A DNA stretch of 5,324 nt from the NCBI GenBank assembly GCA_002429165.1, contig DIYV01000123.1, positions 1-5,324 on the forward strand, given 5' to 3'. This DNA is from Gallionella sp. UBA6045 (GTDB lineage: Bacteria; Pseudomonadota; Gammaproteobacteria; Burkholderiales; Gallionellaceae). A program made the position numbers and the translations under genes. Shown piece by piece: positions 1 through 4,782 of the stretch; within the stretch, counting starts at the first letter, position 1, and each line of letters opens with the position of its first letter. The notes beneath the pieces were generated by a model. The model worked only from the letters and a program-made list of their open reading frames with translations. It searched no databases and was not told the DNA's origin.

Positions 1-98
1 AACTGTGCGATCTGCTGGAGAGACTCGCCTTTACGCCAGCGTTCCCTCATTAATGCCTTTTGACTTTCAGTATAATAAATCCGGGTTCTCTGTTTCAT
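1..98 (-). CDS. IS30-family transposase, N-terminal fragment (continues past left edge)
   Basis: The first 32 codons of a DDE transposase of the IS30 family are visible. The protein begins MKQRTRIYYTESQKALMRER and continues WRKGESLQQIAQ, the typical start of the N-terminal helix-turn-helix region that binds the element's ends. IS30 transposases catalyse copy-out/paste-in style transposition through a C-terminal DDE domain, which is off the window here, so intactness cannot be judged. The ATG at 98 is supported by an AAGGAG ribosome binding site eight bases upstream and by the match to the usual family N-terminus. A plus-strand reading frame over the same bases is only its antisense shadow. 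Confidence 0.85.
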   Translation of the reverse strand, partial: MKQRTRIYYTESQKALMRERWRKGESLQQIAQ

Positions 99-106
99 CT
101 GCAACA

Positions 107-112
107 CTCCTT
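107..112 (-). promoter_or_regulatory. Ribosome binding site of the IS30 transposase
   Basis: AAGGAG on the minus strand lies eight bases before the ATG at 98. It is a near-consensus Shine-Dalgarno sequence and fixes the transposase start. Confidence 0.75.
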
Positions 113-124
113 CTGCTTACGCAG

Positions 125-153
125 ATTCTAGTGTGTTGCATCGACCGGTTGAA
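125..153 (-). promoter_or_regulatory. Candidate transposase promoter inside the IS30 end
   Basis: On the minus strand, TTCAAC (153-148) and TAGAAT (130-125) are separated by 17 bases. The -10 matches TATAAT in five of six positions, while the -35 is poor. The -35 falls inside the terminal inverted repeat, an arrangement expected for IS30-type elements. Transcription would begin near 118, just ahead of the ribosome binding site. This is inferred from spacing and consensus only. Confidence 0.45.
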
Positions 154-159
154 TCCGCA
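131..159 (-). repeat. Terminal inverted repeat of the IS30-family element
   Basis: The sequence read on the minus strand from 159 starts TGCGGATTCAACCGG and continues through GATGCAACACAC. It resembles the recalled IS30 terminal repeat in the blocks GATTCAA, GGTC and GCAACA. The partner repeat is outside the window, so pairing cannot be shown. Confidence 0.6.
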
Positions 160-237
160 ATCCCATACAGGACACTCACTTGTTCTTTTCAACCACAAAT
201 TCCGGATACCCATTATTTTTTGGTTTGCGCGAACGGA

Positions 238-293
238 ACAGGGATGAATCGACCCTGTATCTATTTATGCAATGCAGAGGTTGATGGCAACCT
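238..293 (-). terminator. Possible pfkA transcription end: two small hairpins
   Basis: Just past the pfkA stop codon (minus strand) is a perfect 6-bp stem, AGGTTG-CCAT-CAACCT (293-278). A second stem, ACAGGG/CCCTGT (258-238), has a nine-base loop. Neither is followed by a clear run of T, so this is weak as an intrinsic terminator. It may simply be an mRNA 3'-end structure. Confidence 0.3.
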
Positions 294-296
294 GCC

Positions 297-1421
297 TTAG
301 TCTCCCATGCTGATTCCTACATTTCGCGCGCTCAGCACCCAGGGATGATCGGGGGGAACGGTTTTGACTTTGCCGGCAACTTCTTCCAGCATTACTGCCT
401 CGGTGCTATCCCCCCTGGCGGCAACCATCACGCCATATTGCCCTTGATCGATCAGGTCGGTGCAAGCAGTCCCCAGCCGGGTGGAGAGCAGGCGGTCTGC
501 GGCGGAGGGAATGCCGCCGCGTTGCAGGTGGCCGAGGATGGTGATACGCGATTCCAGTCCGGTCAGCAGTTCGAGCTGCTTGGCGAGGCGTACCGTCTTC
601 TCCGCGTATTGGGTCTCGGCTACGGATTCTGCATCCGCCTTTTTGCCTTCTTTCTGCTTGGCGTCGGTTTTCTTTTTCTTGGTCGCCGCCAGTTCCGCGT
701 GTTCATGCACAGAGAGCGCTCCCTCCGCGATTGCGACGATGCTGAAGCTCTTGCCGCGACGACTGCGTTCGCGGATCGCTTCGGCCACGCTTTCCACCGC
801 ATAGGGAATTTCCGGGATCAGGATCACATCGGCACCGCCTGCAATACCCGCGCCCAGAGCCAGCCATCCGGCCCGGTGGCCCATGATTTCCACCACGATG
901 ATGCGGTGATGGCTGTGCGCCGTGCTGTGGAGACGATCGATCGCATCGGTGGCGATGCCCAGGGCTGTATCGAAGCCGAAGGTGATGTCGGTCATGGCGA
1001 TGTCGTTGTCGATGGTCTTGGGCAGGGTGATGATGTTGAGGCCTTTTTGTTTGAGACGCAGCGCATTTTTCTGCGTACCGCCGCCGCCCAGGCAAACCAG
1101 GACATCGAGATGGTTGGTGTGATAATTGCCGACGATCACATCGGTCATGTCCTGCATCTTGCCGCCGACCGGCATGCGGTGCGGTTTGTCCCGGCTGGTG
1201 CCGAGAATGGTGCCGCCCCTGGTCAGGATATCCGACAGATTGGCTGCCTCCAGCCGCATCGTACGATTTTCCATCAAGCCGCGAAAGCCATCGCGAAAAC
1301 CGATTAACTGCATGCCGTTATGATTCAGTGCAGCCTTGCCGACACCGCGAATCGCCGAGTTCAGCCCGGGACTATCGCCACCAGAGGTGAGGATTCCAAT
1401 GTATTTTGTCACAGGAGGCAC
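297..1421 (-). CDS. pfkA: 6-phosphofructokinase (PfkA family; ATP or PPi donor unresolved)
   Basis: Cytosolic glycolytic enzyme phosphorylating fructose 6-phosphate to fructose 1,6-bisphosphate. It has 374 residues, against about 320 in E. coli PfkA. Visible motifs are the nucleotide-binding start [12 protein letters not shown] (10-21), [10 protein letters not shown] (111-120), the catalytic loop PKTIDND (134-140, aspartates 138 and 140), the sugar-phosphate binding MGHRAG (180-185) and GHLQRGG (297-303). It ends [17 protein letters not shown]. By alignment, G115 takes the E. coli Gly104 position (the ATP-type residue), whereas K135 takes the Gly124 position (lysine is typical of PPi enzymes and some ATP enzymes). 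G114 replaces the metal-binding Asp103. A lysine-rich insertion lies at about 247-269. The start is GTG with only a weak upstream GGA; a GTG three codons later is an alternative. The family assignment is firm, but the phosphodonor is not. Confidence 0.93.
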   Translation of the reverse strand: MPPVTKYIGILTSGGDSPGLNSAIRGVGKAALNHNGMQLIGFRDGFRGLMENRTMRLEAANLSDILTRGGTILGTSRDKPHRMPVGGKMQDMTDVIVGNYHTNHLDVLVCLGGGGTQKNALRLKQKGLNIITLPKTIDNDIAMTDITFGFDTALGIATDAIDRLHSTAHSHHRIIVVEIMGHRAGWLALGAGIAGGADVILIPEIPYAVESVAEAIRERSRRGKSFSIVAIAEGALSVHEHAELAATKKKKTDAKQKEGKKADAESVAETQYAEKTVRLAKQLELLTGLESRITILGHLQRGGIPSAADRLLSTRLGTACTDLIDQGQYGVMVAARGDSTEAVMLEEVAGKVKTVPPDHPWVLSARNVGISMGD

Positions 1422-1617
1422 TCTCTATTTTCCATGAGCTGTGATGATCAACTATTGCTCCGGGCCGGTCAACATGAGTCGGCCTTTGGCGAGCCCGTAT
1501 CAGGGTACATACATCGTTTGCAACGTGAAATTCGGTGCGCCATTTGCGGCGAGGGCGGTGGTGGGAAACCGGTCAGCGAGCGCTGGAAAATATTTCGAGC
1601 CTGGCCCCCTAAATTCC
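1422..1617. other. Intergenic region between pfkA and trhA
   Basis: About 196 bases with no recognisable gene on either strand. It carries the 5' leader of pfkA on its left side and one copy of the 18-bp direct repeat on its right. I found no convincing sigma-70 promoter for pfkA here; TTGACC near 1460-1475 (minus strand) lacks a good -10 partner. No clear terminator for trhA is visible either. Confidence 0.5.
1587..1604 (+). repeat. Direct repeat copy A flanking trhA
   Basis: AAAATATTTCGAGCCTGG recurs at 2341-2358 with one mismatch in 18 bases, in the same orientation. Both copies are followed within a few bases by TAAATT, so the similarity extends a little further. The two copies lie on either side of trhA. 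Confidence 0.7.
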
Positions 1618-2235
1618 TTACAGCACATAAAACAGGATCGCGACATAGTGCGCTACACTGCCGGCCAGCACGAACAGGTGCCAGATGCCATGCGCATGCT
1701 TAAGCCGGGTGTCGAGCACAAAGAACACGATGCCGATGGTATAGAACAATCCGCCGGCGACCAGCCAGGCGAATCCCGCCGGCCCCAGCGCATGCACAAG
1801 CTGGAACAGAGCCACCAGAGCCACCCAGCCCATCACGACGTAGATCACCACTGACAGTATTCGTGCACTGTTCTTCAACCACAGTTCCTGCAGGCTGCCG
1901 AGAATCGCGAGACCCCACACCACTCCAAACAGCGACCAGCCCCAGGGACCGCGCAACGTAACCAGGCAGAACGGGGTGTAACTACCCGCGATGAGAAGAT
2001 AGATGCTGTGGTGGTCCAGCTCGCGCAGGATATTCTTGGCATGTCCGCGCAGGCTGTGGTAAAGCGCGGAGAAGCTGTAGAGCAGAACCAGCGTCAAACC
2101 ATAAATCGAGACGCTCACGATCTTCCATGGATCGCCTTGCAGCGAAGCCAATACGATCAGCACGACAGAACCGGCGATCGCCAGAATGGCCCCGACGAGA
2201 TGGGTGATGGCGTTGAACTTTTCTCCGTAGTACAT
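1618..2235 (-). CDS. trhA: TrhA / hemolysin III family (PAQR-type) membrane protein
   Basis: An integral inner-membrane protein of 205 residues, the usual length for bacterial hemolysin III/YqfA/TrhA proteins. These are linked to membrane fluidity homeostasis and are related to eukaryotic progestin/adiponectin receptors. About seven hydrophobic helices are visible, beginning near residues 13, 38, 75, 98, 125, 152 and 185. The family's conserved polar residues are present: SALYHS (56-61, H60), LDHHSIYLLIAGSYTP (73-88, with D74, H75 and H76) and HGIWHLFVLAGSVAHY (182-197, with H182, H186 and H196). In PAQR proteins such residues form a metal (zinc) site in a hydrolase-like core. The ATG at 2235 gives the family N-terminus (YGEKFNAITHLVGA), although the ribosome binding site is weak (ACGG). 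The name hemolysin is historical, and no haemolytic activity should be inferred. Confidence 0.93.
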   Translation of the reverse strand: MYYGEKFNAITHLVGAILAIAGSVVLIVLASLQGDPWKIVSVSIYGLTLVLLYSFSALYHSLRGHAKNILRELDHHSIYLLIAGSYTPFCLVTLRGPWGWSLFGVVWGLAILGSLQELWLKNSARILSVVIYVVMGWVALVALFQLVHALGPAGFAWLVAGGLFYTIGIVFFVLDTRLKHAHGIWHLFVLAGSVAHYVAILFYVL

Positions 2236-2277
2236 AGTGTTGACCGTACGAGTGATTATGAAACTTGGTTTTATGCC

Positions 2278-2305
2278 GGTATATTTTAGTTTATGACATT
2301 ATCAA
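2278..2305 (-). promoter_or_regulatory. Candidate trhA promoter
   Basis: On the minus strand, TTGATA (2305-2300) and TATACC (2283-2278) are separated by 16 bases, about 45 bases upstream of the trhA ATG. The -35 matches consensus in five of six positions and the -10 in four of six. The surroundings are locally AT-rich. This is based on consensus only. Confidence 0.4.
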
Positions 2306-2340
2306 CCGGGGCGAACCGGAATTATGAATGCGGTGGGTGA

Positions 2341-2358
2341 AAAATATTTCGAGCCAGG
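2341..2358 (+). repeat. Direct repeat copy B flanking trhA
   Basis: AAAATATTTCGAGCCAGG matches the copy at 1587-1604 at 17 of 18 positions in direct orientation. It lies nine bases before the MITE-like unit. The sequence before both copies also shares a GCGGTGG-type motif at different distances. Confidence 0.7.
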
Positions 2359-2367
2359 TATTAAATT

Positions 2368-2440
2368 GGGTCAGCATCGGATTCCTTGTTGAACATTTTC
2401 ATTTCGTCGTAACCCTTGGATAATGTGTGATGCTGACCCC
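2368..2440. repeat. MITE-like unit bounded by 11-bp inverted repeats
   Basis: GGGTCAGCATC at 2368-2378 is perfectly inverted as GATGCTGACCC at 2429-2439, enclosing 50 bases. Small non-autonomous elements have this size and form. I see no coding capacity and no obvious target-site duplication at the flanks. Alternatives are a leftover IS end pair, or a long-stem RNA structure in the leader of a flanking gene. Confidence 0.5.
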
Positions 2441-2569
2441 CATTAGTTGTATCGCAGACATTGAGTTAGGCGGAGACTAACGGGCATAATGCGGCCAGGC
2501 GCAACCGGCCTTTGTCCGCCGTTGTTTGTATGGATGCAATCGTTGCAGGTATCCTGTTGAAAATTCTTT

Positions 2570-2576
2570 GGGGGAG
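2570..2576 (+). promoter_or_regulatory. Ribosome binding site of the panE-like gene
   Basis: GGGGGAG lies eight bases before the ATG at 2585. It is purine-rich and well spaced, and supports this start, which also gives the expected nucleotide-binding N-terminus. Confidence 0.65.
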
Positions 2577-2584
2577 CTTGGCAG

Positions 2585-3616
2585 ATGAAGATATGCGTTT
2601 TCGGCGCCGGGGCGATTGGTGGATATCTGGCAGTGGAGTTGGCACTGGCAGGACATGAGGTCAGTGTTGTGGCGCGGGGCGCGCATCTTGAAGCGATTCG
2701 CAGGAATGGACTGAAACTGCTGATCGGGGGGCGCGAGAAAGTTGCGCGACTGGCCGCAAGCGATGACCCATCCAATTTCGGACAACAGGAATTCGTGATT
2801 TGCGCCCTGAAATCGCATCAGGCTCATGAAAGCGCGACACTGATCAAGCCACTTCTCGGACCTGATACTGCACTGGTCACCGCGATGAACGGCATTCCAT
2901 GGTGGTACTTCTACAAGACAGGCGGGCCTTACGAAGGCCATCATCTGGAGTCGGTCGACCCGGGCGGACGGCAATGGAACCTGATTGGGCCGGAACGCGC
3001 TATCGGCTGCGTAGTAGATGCAGCTTGCGAAGTCACCGCACCCGGTGTTATCGAGCACCATGAATTCAACCGTTTCACCATCGGTGAACCTGACGGGAGC
3101 CACTCGCCGCGAGTCGCCGCCTTGAGCCAAGCCCTGACTGCGGCCAATTTCGATGCGCCGATCCGAAACGCGATCCGCTGGAATGTCTGGTTGAAACTGT
3201 GGGGCAACGTCTGTTTTAATCCGATTAGCGCGCTTACCCATGCCACCCTTGACCGGATCACTTCAGAGCCGCGGCTGAGGGCACTTTGCATATCAATGAT
3301 GCACGAAGCCAAAGATATCAGCGAGGCACTGGGAATAGATATCCCGGAAGAAATGATCCATCGACGTCTGGCGTCGGCAGGGTCGGTAGTCGGGCACAAG
3401 ATGTCCATGCTGCAAGACCTGGAGCGCGGACGTTCAATGGAAATCGATGCGCTGGTCACCGCAGTTCAGGAACTGGGCCGCATGACAGGTGTTCCGACCC
3501 CCACAATTGACGTAGTCCTTGCGCTGGTCCAGGAATGCGGCCGCCAGGCCGGCCTATACCCACGGGACTTCGCGCCCCCGCACCCCCGAGCAATTGCTTC
3601 AGGGAAAGCAGACTGA
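2585..3616 (+). CDS. panE: Ketopantoate reductase family protein (2-dehydropantoate 2-reductase)
   Basis: A predicted cytosolic NADPH-dependent reductase. The family reaction converts 2-dehydropantoate to pantoate in pantothenate and CoA synthesis. The N-terminal Rossmann fold starts KICVFGAGAIGGYLA (2-16). Conserved family residues are K76 in CALKSHQ, N102 in AMNG, the catalytic lysine K204 in NVWLKLWGN, and S274 and E286 in SMLQDLERGRSMEID; the last two align with E. coli PanE Ser244 and Glu256. At 343 residues it is about 40 longer than E. coli PanE. Much of the excess is an insertion after N102 (GIPWWYFYKTGGPYEGHHLE and on to about residue 133) plus a short proline-rich tail. This longer subfamily often occurs as a paralogue, so the in vivo substrate may be another 2-ketoacid. 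The gene stands alone on its strand here, away from panB/panC. Confidence 0.85.
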   Translation: MKICVFGAGAIGGYLAVELALAGHEVSVVARGAHLEAIRRNGLKLLIGGREKVARLAASDDPSNFGQQEFVICALKSHQAHESATLIKPLLGPDTALVTAMNGIPWWYFYKTGGPYEGHHLESVDPGGRQWNLIGPERAIGCVVDAACEVTAPGVIEHHEFNRFTIGEPDGSHSPRVAALSQALTAANFDAPIRNAIRWNVWLKLWGNVCFNPISALTHATLDRITSEPRLRALCISMMHEAKDISEALGIDIPEEMIHRRLASAGSVVGHKMSMLQDLERGRSMEIDALVTAVQELGRMTGVPTPTIDVVLALVQECGRQAGLYPRDFAPPHPRAIASGKAD

Positions 3617-3642
3617 TTTGTGACGTATTCAACGCCTGCCTG

Positions 3643-3695
3643 CAACCGCAAAGCAGCCATACACAAGTCCGGATTGCCATGACTGCTTTGGGTTG
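3643..3695. repeat. Imperfect inverted repeat (about 17-bp arms) after the panE-like gene
   Basis: The left arm is CAACCGCAAAGCAGCCAT (3643-3660). The right arm is ATGACTGCTTTGGGTTG (3679-3695). They pair apart from one mismatch and one bulge, around an 18-base loop. It lies 27 bases past the panE-like stop codon, so it could end that transcript, but there is no T run. Similar AGCAGCCAT/TGACTGCTTTGGG palindromes are, in my recollection, common intergenic repeats in proteobacteria. Confidence 0.5.
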
Positions 3696-3733
3696 TGGGT
3701 TCAATAACAGTAATGCGAAGCTGCCCCCTTTAA

Positions 3734-3868
3734 TTTCTCGGCTTCATCGAGTATTACACCGCAAAGCATTTCGCAAATTCACTGGGCTGGCCGGTCACGC
3801 TCGTGCTGATGGGCGTCGCTTTCCTGGGCGTCGGCACGATCGCGATCAAGGTAAGGAGGCAAATCTAG
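3734..3868 (+). pseudogene. 3' remnant of a membrane protein gene (last 44 codons)
   Basis: One frame from 3734 to the TAG at 3866-3868 reads FLGFIEYYTAKHFANSLGWP, then VTLVLMGVAFLGVGTIAIKV, then RRQI. This is a natural protein C-terminus: an amphipathic stretch, one strongly hydrophobic transmembrane helix, and a positively charged end. The frame is closed immediately upstream by TAA at 3731-3733 and there is no start codon or ribosome binding site, so the 5' part is missing. It looks like the tail of a multi-pass or C-terminally anchored membrane protein left after deletion or recombination. I cannot name the family with confidence. A chance open frame is the alternative, but the sequence composition argues against it. 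Confidence 0.6.
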
Positions 3869-3983
3869 CCCGGTCCAGGGACAAGTATCGTTTGCCTGAG
3901 AATTATTATTGTCGGGTAAGAGTAATGGCTAAATTTGATTGCAAGCTAAACATCAATGTTCGAATTATTTCCCGATTGATCGC

Positions 3984-4394
3984 TCACGGCTCTGGCGTAT
4001 CTGTGTCTAAATCGCCTCGTCTTAACTCCGCGCGCGCCGCCGCTGCCAGCGCTTGATATTTGGTTCGGAAGTGATCGAGAGATTCCTCCTCGAGTTCTTC
4101 CAGATCGAGAAGTGCATTATGAGCGCCTTTCGTGGCCCGGATCAGTTCGTCGAGTTTCACCTGGATTGCCTCGGTGTCCCTATTCTGGGTATTTTGGATG
4201 AGAAAGACCATCAGGAAAGTGATGATCGTCGTGCCGGTGTTTATGACCAGTTGCCACGTGTCACTGAAGTGAAACACCGGACCTGTAACGATCCAAACAA
4301 CGATGACAACAACAGCTAACGTGAATATTCTGGGGCGTCCGCAGAAGTACGCCGCTCTTTTCGCGAATCGAGAGTACCAAGTCGCGTTATGCAT
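3984..4394 (-). CDS. Low-affinity iron permease family small membrane protein
   Basis: A 136-residue inner-membrane protein of the family named after a fungal low-affinity iron permease (COG5478-type, Iron_permease domain). Two transmembrane helices are visible at about 23-41 and 47-66. They are followed by the conserved IQNTQNRDTEAIQVKLDELI (66-85) and an acidic, helical cytoplasmic tail (AHNALLDLEELEEESLDHF, 91-109). An N-terminal basic, aromatic stretch precedes helix 1. The family name comes from yeast Fet4-like similarity, and iron transport by the short bacterial members is not established. The ATG at 4394 has AGGAA about six bases upstream. It lies 67 bp downstream of the DUF3096 gene on the same strand, so cotranscription is possible. 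Confidence 0.88.
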   Translation of the reverse strand: MHNATWYSRFAKRAAYFCGRPRIFTLAVVVIVVWIVTGPVFHFSDTWQLVINTGTTIITFLMVFLIQNTQNRDTEAIQVKLDELIRATKGAHNALLDLEELEEESLDHFRTKYQALAAAARAELRRGDLDTDTPEP

Positions 4395-4397
4395 GGC

Positions 4398-4419
4398 AGT
4401 TCCTGTTCCGGGAACTATA
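4398..4419 (-). promoter_or_regulatory. Inverted repeat and candidate -10 over the iron permease gene's translation start region
   Basis: AGTTCC (4398-4403) and GGAACT (4411-4416) form a 6-bp dyad around a seven-base spacer. It overlaps the ribosome binding site region of the gene starting at 4394. TATAGT (minus strand, 4419-4414) resembles a -10 box, but its only -35 candidate (TTGCTT) is 19 bases away. This could be a small operator or leader hairpin, or chance. Confidence 0.3.
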
Positions 4420-4461
4420 CGAAATTGATTTTTTGACTAAGCAATCTTTGCATGGGGAATT

Positions 4462-4596
4462 TCATCTTACCAGTCCCAATATGCCGATGACGATCAAATA
4501 TGCCGCGACGATGTAATTCAGCAGCTTGGGCATCATCAGAATAAGCACCCCGGCGATCAGCGATACAAGTGGTTCCAGCGTGATGTGAAGATTCAT
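4462..4596 (-). CDS. DUF3096 family small membrane protein (44 aa)
   Basis: A tiny integral membrane protein, MNLHITLEPLVSLIAGVLIL, then MMPKLLNYIVAAYLIVIGIL, then GLVR. Two hydrophobic helices, at about 8-22 and 26-42, are joined by the MPKLLNY turn characteristic of DUF3096 proteins, which are usually 40-55 residues. The start at 4596 is chosen because AAGGAA lies about eight bases upstream and the family begins there. A longer in-frame start at 4710 would add 38 residues with no ribosome binding site or family match. The function is unknown. It lies 67 bp upstream of the iron permease family gene and 186 bp downstream of the ABC permease, all on the same strand. Confidence 0.88.
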   Translation of the reverse strand: MNLHITLEPLVSLIAGVLILMMPKLLNYIVAAYLIVIGILGLVR

Positions 4597-4782
4597 GACA
4601 GTATTCCTTATATTTACATGGAAGGTGAAACGATTCAAGAATATCCCGCTTACAGGCAAAGCTCTGTGCGCCAGAGCACATAGCATTGCGAGACTGCTGC
4701 AAAGCAGCAATTGGTCAAAAACGCAAAACCGATTCGAAGCAGAAGATACTGAAGCCGACTAAGCGCCCAACGCGGCCAAAAA
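4597..4782. other. Intergenic region between ABC permease and DUF3096 gene
   Basis: 186 bases with no supported gene. It contains two perfect short hairpins: GCTCTG-TGCGC-CAGAGC (4661-4677) and TGCTGC-AAA-GCAGCA (4695-4709). Read on the minus strand they follow the ABC permease stop and precede the DUF3096 gene. They may act as a weak transcription end or an RNA-processing structure; neither has a T run directly after it. Confidence 0.45.

Larger units (their letters stand above)
1..159 (-). mobile_element. IS30-family insertion sequence, 5' end only (cut by window edge)
   Basis: This is the transposase-proximal end of an IS30-type element. It contains a terminal inverted repeat at about 131-159, a promoter, a ribosome binding site and the first codons of the transposase, read leftward out of the window. 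Read on the minus strand, the terminal repeat carries GGATTCAACCGGTCGATGCA followed by ACACAC. From memory this resembles the IS30 end, sharing GATTCAA, GGTC and GCAACA in the same order. The outer boundary is an estimate, because the other end and the target-site duplication lie outside the window. The element sits about 140 bp beyond the 3' end of pfkA and does not interrupt a recognisable gene. Confidence 0.8.
2236..2584. other. Intergenic region between divergent trhA and panE-like gene
   Basis: About 350 bases without a supported gene. It separates two divergently transcribed genes. From left to right it holds the putative trhA promoter, direct repeat copy B (2341-2358), a 73-bp MITE-like unit (2368-2440), and the leader of the panE-like gene. 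That leader contains small dyads: GTTAG/CTAAC at 2465-2481 and GCAATCGTTGC at 2536-2546. No convincing promoter for the panE-like gene was found. Confidence 0.6.
3617..3983. other. Gene-free region with repeat debris and a gene remnant
   Basis: About 367 bases between two convergent genes. It holds an imperfect hairpin (3643-3695), a CTGCCCCCTTTAA junction, the 3' tail of a lost membrane protein gene (3734-3868), and about 115 AT-richer bases in which I see nothing. A 43-codon plus-strand frame from 3924 runs antisense into the iron permease gene and looks spurious. Confidence 0.6.

Noticed and set aside
5..247. 80-codon plus-strand frame at the left edge
   Set aside because: It overlaps the IS30 transposase start and terminal repeat in antisense and has no ribosome binding site.
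345..1307. 320-codon plus-strand open frame opposite pfkA
   Set aside because: It is entirely antisense to a gene with clear phosphofructokinase motifs. Its translation shows no recognisable domain and there is no good ribosome binding site. It is a codon-bias shadow.
2365..2404. Minus-strand mini-ORF inside the MITE-like unit (MKMFNKESDADPI)
   Set aside because: It is only 13 codons, with no proper ribosome binding site, and it runs through the inverted repeat arm. It is most likely incidental.
2477..3241. 254-codon minus-strand open frame opposite the panE-like gene
   Set aside because: It is antisense to a gene with an intact Rossmann motif and catalytic residues, and its own product resembles no protein family.
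3535..4056. 173-codon plus-strand frame spanning the 3' end of the panE-like gene to the iron permease gene
   Set aside because: It overlaps two supported genes, and its middle crosses a palindrome and a remnant in a different frame. A shorter start at 3924 lacks a clear ribosome binding site.
4597..4710. 38-residue N-terminal extension of the DUF3096 protein
   Set aside because: There is no ribosome binding site at 4710 and the extension runs through two hairpins. The family length and an AAGGAA site support the start at 4596.
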